A stretch of 64,000 nucleotides of DNA from Tangfeifania diversioriginum (GTDB lineage: Bacteria; Bacteroidota; Bacteroidia; Bacteroidales; Prolixibacteraceae): assembly GCA_945873105.1 (NCBI GenBank), contig CAMCBW010000017.1:1-64000 (forward strand), given 5' to 3'. A model generated the notes under the pieces. It made no database searches, was not told where the DNA came from, and saw only the letters and a program-made list of their open reading frames with translations. A program made the translations under genes and the position numbers. Of the stretch, positions 61,471-64,000 are shown in pieces. Numbering within the stretch: position 1 is the first letter of the stretch; each line of letters starts with the position of its first letter.

Positions 61471-63465
61471 TTATTCTGGCTTAAAACGTATTGCGCAACC
61501 TCCGGCAGAAGATAGCTGAATATTGAGCTTTTCGCCCTTTGAAACCGTTTTTTTCTCTATTACCACTTTCTTTGGATAACGATCAGAATCCTGATTATCC
61601 CCATAAATTTCGGCAGTGTACGTTCCGGTACCAAGAAAATCTAACGGCAATTCAAGTTGACGTGGATTCCAGTTGGTCATGCTTCCAAGAAACCAATTAT
61701 CTCCTTTGCGCCGGGCCATGGTAATGTATTCTCCGGGGATTCCATTCAATACTTTTGTTTCGTCCCAGGTTGCTGGGACATCCATTATGAATTGAAATGA
61801 CGGTTGTCCTTTATAAGCATCGGGATAATCTGAAACCATTTGAATTGGTGACTCATAAACAACATACATGGCCAGGTGGTGAGCACGTGTTCCCATAACC
61901 ATGGGCTTGCTGCCGCGTGGCACAAATTCTTCTCTAGTAACATTGTTAAATCCTCCCGGAGTGTAGTCCATAAAGCCTTGTAGCATTCGTGTAAAAGGTA
62001 ACATCAGGTGACAGTCCGGATTATCTCTTAAACCTCCCCTTGATACTTCCATTCCTACAACAGATTCATAACCAAGTATATTAGGATAGGTTCTGCTTAA
62101 ACCTGAAGGTTTGGTACTGCCGTGAAAATCAAGCATCAGGTGATGCTCGACGGCCTTCTTCGCAGCCCGGTAATAAAAGTCGATACCAGCCTGATCGTCC
62201 CTTTCTATAAAATCAATTTTTAAACCGGCAACTCCCCATTTTTCATAGAGAGGGAAAGCTTCCTCCAGCTGCCTAACCGCATCACGGTAATGAATCCAAA
62301 GCCATATTCCTACTTTTTTTTGATTTGCGTATTTAACCAACAAAGGAATATCAACTCTTCCATTCATCTTTGTAATATCATCCCTGGCTGCCCAGCCTGC
62401 ATCGATGACCAAATGTTCAAAACCTGACTCCGCTGCAAAGTCAATATAATACTTCATCCCTTCGGTCGAAAAGGCTCTTACACCTTCAGCACCAATAGAC
62501 CCATTCCACCAGTTCCATGCTGCTTTCCCCGGTTTTATCCATGAGGTTTCTTTTATAACATTTTCTTCATTCAAGTTGGTCAGTATGTTCGATTCAATTA
62601 ATGCTCCCGGATCCTTGCCTACCTGGAGTATCCTCCACGGAGACCTAAGTGGCAGTGTACCTGTAACACATACGCTTGAATCTTCAAACTGGGGAGCAAG
62701 AAGAGCTTCGAGCCAGTGTCCTGACCAGCCCTTGGAAAGAGTGGTCAGGTACATCGAACTGTAGTTTTGCAAATCTGCTTCGTTGATAGCCACCCAGGCT
62801 AAACCCGGCAATTCCATGAGTAATGGTAACCCAAGCAATGGATCGTTCACAACACTGCCAAAATGTGAGTAGGCTGATATGGGCAACTTCAGATATTCAC
62901 TTTCGTAACTATGGACAAAATTTGGAAGCAACTGTGAGTAGGTAATGGCATCCTTGCTCATTTTAAATTCAACCCTCTCTCCAATTAAGCGAAATTCCTT
63001 CATGCCCGATTGCTCGGGAACAATATGCCTGAAAGCCACTGCGTCATTATAGGCCCTGGCTTCAATTGTAAGCATTCGTGCCGGACTTCCATTTTCCTGC
63101 AGTTGAATTGTTAAAACATTACATTTATCATTTACAAAATTCGTTTTCCCTGCAATTAGCTTGTATGATTGTTCGAGACTGGATCTTTCCGTACTGACGA
63201 TTTTAACATCTTCCCCCAGCGGTCTTTGATTTTCAAAATTCAAACTTAAAGCCGATTTGTCTACAATTGTCTTATCATTATAAGTGACTGAATAGACCAA
63301 TTGTTCCCCACTCACTGACACCTTTTTATTATTAATTGTTTCAAAAATAATGGACAAGCGCTTGTCAGGTGAAGAAAGAGATTGGGATTGTGCATAACTT
63401 ATTGTTTGAAGTAACAATAAGAAAATAAAAAACAACTTTAATTTATACGAAATAGATCTTTTCAT
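61471..63465 (-). CDS. GH97-family glycoside hydrolase, probably alpha-galactosidase type
   Basis: The 664-residue secreted protein has a signal peptide (LKLFFIFLLLLQTISYAQ). A GH97 N-terminal beta-sandwich (about 27-290), a TIM barrel (about 300-560, entering with KPGKAAWNWWNGS and EHLVIDAGWA) and a C-terminal beta-domain follow. GLKIDFIERDDQAG carries an Asp at the position of the nucleophile of retaining GH97 alpha-galactosidases; inverting SusB-like alpha-glucosidases lack it. This favours alpha-galactosidase activity (inference from motif, not alignment). It sits next to a GH110-like gene, another alpha-galactosidase family, and above the GH28-like and sulfatase genes. Confidence 0.85.
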   Translation of the reverse strand: MKRSISYKLKLFFIFLLLLQTISYAQSQSLSSPDKRLSIIFETINNKKVSVSGEQLVYSVTYNDKTIVDKSALSLNFENQRPLGEDVKIVSTERSSLEQSYKLIAGKTNFVNDKCNVLTIQLQENGSPARMLTIEARAYNDAVAFRHIVPEQSGMKEFRLIGERVEFKMSKDAITYSQLLPNFVHSYESEYLKLPISAYSHFGSVVNDPLLGLPLLMELPGLAWVAINEADLQNYSSMYLTTLSKGWSGHWLEALLAPQFEDSSVCVTGTLPLRSPWRILQVGKDPGALIESNILTNLNEENVIKETSWIKPGKAAWNWWNGSIGAEGVRAFSTEGMKYYIDFAAESGFEHLVIDAGWAARDDITKMNGRVDIPLLVKYANQKKVGIWLWIHYRDAVRQLEEAFPLYEKWGVAGLKIDFIERDDQAGIDFYYRAAKKAVEHHLMLDFHGSTKPSGLSRTYPNILGYESVVGMEVSRGGLRDNPDCHLMLPFTRMLQGFMDYTPGGFNNVTREEFVPRGSKPMVMGTRAHHLAMYVVYESPIQMVSDYPDAYKGQPSFQFIMDVPATWDETKVLNGIPGEYITMARRKGDNWFLGSMTNWNPRQLELPLDFLGTGTYTAEIYGDNQDSDRYPKKVVIEKKTVSKGEKLNIQLSSAGGCAIRFKPE

Positions 63466-63561
63466 GATAATTTTGCTTTTGTATAGTTATAAAATTGTAC
63501 AAAGCGATAAGCTCCAAACAAGGAGCACAAATTTGATTGACTGTAACATCGCTTTCATGAT

Positions 63562-64000
63562 TTAGTGATCATTTTGATCATCAATCTGCACATTGTCGCA
63601 GTAATCTACTATAAAGCGTTTGTTTAACTTTCCAGTCTTAGGATAAGCCATTGTTTTTTCAACGGTATTATTCCGCCAAATTAGGCCATCTACACAATAG
63701 GCATTAAGCAGTGTTAGATCATCGTATATTTGAAAAACATTATTTTCAATCAGTATATTACGGTTATAACGACTTATATCTTTATTTTCCATAATACCAG
63801 CTTTTACATCAATGATTGCTTTACCCCAAACTCCGTACAAGCAGTTTTCAAATCTGTTGTTACGTATCACACAATCACGAACTCCACCTTGCTCAAACCA
63901 GAAAAATGAATCTCCCTCAAACAAAATGGCAGCACCAGGAGAATGAAAAGTATTGTTTTCGACCACCGTTTTCCCTCGACAATTTAGCAACATGCCCCTG
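63562..64000 (-). CDS. GH110-like alpha-1,3-galactosidase, C-terminal part (cut by window edge)
   Basis: The open frame runs off the right edge of the window; the first ATG at 63993 is internal. The sequence is a right-handed beta-helix with RGKTVVENNTFHSPGAAILF, then EGDSFFWFEQGGVRDCVIRN and NRFENCLYGVWGKAIIDV. This matches the conserved C-terminal part of GH110 exo-alpha-1,3-galactosidases. Later rungs read RNILIENNVFQIYDDLTLLN and GLIWRNNTVEKT. GH110 enzymes release alpha-1,3-linked galactose, and some act on sulfated galactobiose from carrageenan. It is co-directional with GH97, 97 bp upstream of it. Confidence 0.7.
   Translation of the reverse strand, partial: RGMLLNCRGKTVVENNTFHSPGAAILFEGDSFFWFEQGGVRDCVIRNNRFENCLYGVWGKAIIDVKAGIMENKDISRYNRNILIENNVFQIYDDLTLLNAYCVDGLIWRNNTVEKTMAYPKTGKLNKRFIVDYCDNVQIDDQNDH

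Noticed and set aside
1-64000. tRNA, rRNA or tmRNA genes
   Set aside because: No cloverleaf with conserved TTCGA-type arms or rRNA-like sequence was seen on reading; a tRNA/Rfam scan would settle it.

Overview
The window comes from a member of the Bacteroidota, most likely a polysaccharide-degrading Bacteroidia related to Marinilabiliales/Prolixibacteraceae (the order is inference). The evidence is a SusC/SusD pair driven by a FecI-type sigma factor and FecR anti-sigma factor, a giant surface protein with a type IX secretion (Por) sorting tail, several promoters matching the Bacteroidota TTG-N19-TAnnTTTG pattern, and gene families restricted to this phylum (HYC_CC_PP, PAS-LuxR regulators, Bacteroidota-type IS200-like TnpA).

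Region 1 (1-9.4 kb) is an accessory, repeat-rich region. It begins with the end of an IS66-family element that has cut off an HNH-endonuclease-like gene. It then carries a HicAB toxin-antitoxin pair with a visible operator, an orphan MNT antitoxin gene with a textbook promoter, a DUF3037/HipA-like kinase pair, an orphan antitoxin with a short translationally coupled remnant, and a SelO/DUF2237 operon. Nine copies (seven near full length) of a roughly 120-bp multi-hairpin palindromic repeat lie in its intergenic gaps, along with other palindromic families. Two copies bracket an IS200/IS605-like HUH transposase, giving a REP/RAYT-like arrangement. I saw no further copy in the remaining 54 kb.

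Region 2 (9.4-11 kb) holds a HAD phosphatase and a DUF1761 membrane protein. Region 3 (11-27 kb) is a polysaccharide utilisation locus. On the minus strand it reads ECF sigma, FecR, SusC (with STN domain), SusD and two sulfatases. Divergently it carries a GH106-like glycosidase and a heparinase II/III-like lyase. The substrate is probably a sulfated, uronate-containing polysaccharide.

Region 4 (27-34 kb) contains a PQQ-type beta-propeller protein, a small outer-membrane barrel, a PAS-LuxR regulator, a seven-helix membrane protein, a REC-PAS-histidine kinase with a NarL-type response regulator, and a stand-alone IS1595-type zinc-ribbon protein. Region 5 (34.4-43.2 kb) is a 2624-residue secreted adhesin-like protein followed by an outer-membrane barrel. 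Region 6 (43-50 kb) has a beta-lactamase-fold esterase, a Tat-exported Gfo/Idh/MocA oxidoreductase, and a three-gene heavy-metal locus (HYC_CC_PP protein, TonB receptor, HMA protein).

Region 7 (50-54 kb) contains a tandem alpha/beta hydrolase between two copies of a 24-bp repeat, a 42-bp-period satellite and an unrecognised protein. Region 8 (54-64 kb) is a second carbohydrate cluster: an S1/P1-nuclease-like protein on the plus strand, then on the minus strand three sulfatases, a GH28-like beta-helix enzyme, a GH97 enzyme and the C-terminal part of a GH110-like enzyme cut by the window edge. Alpha-galactosidase-type families beside sulfatases suggest a sulfated alpha-galactan such as a carrageenan (inference). 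I saw no rRNA, tRNA or CRISPR array.
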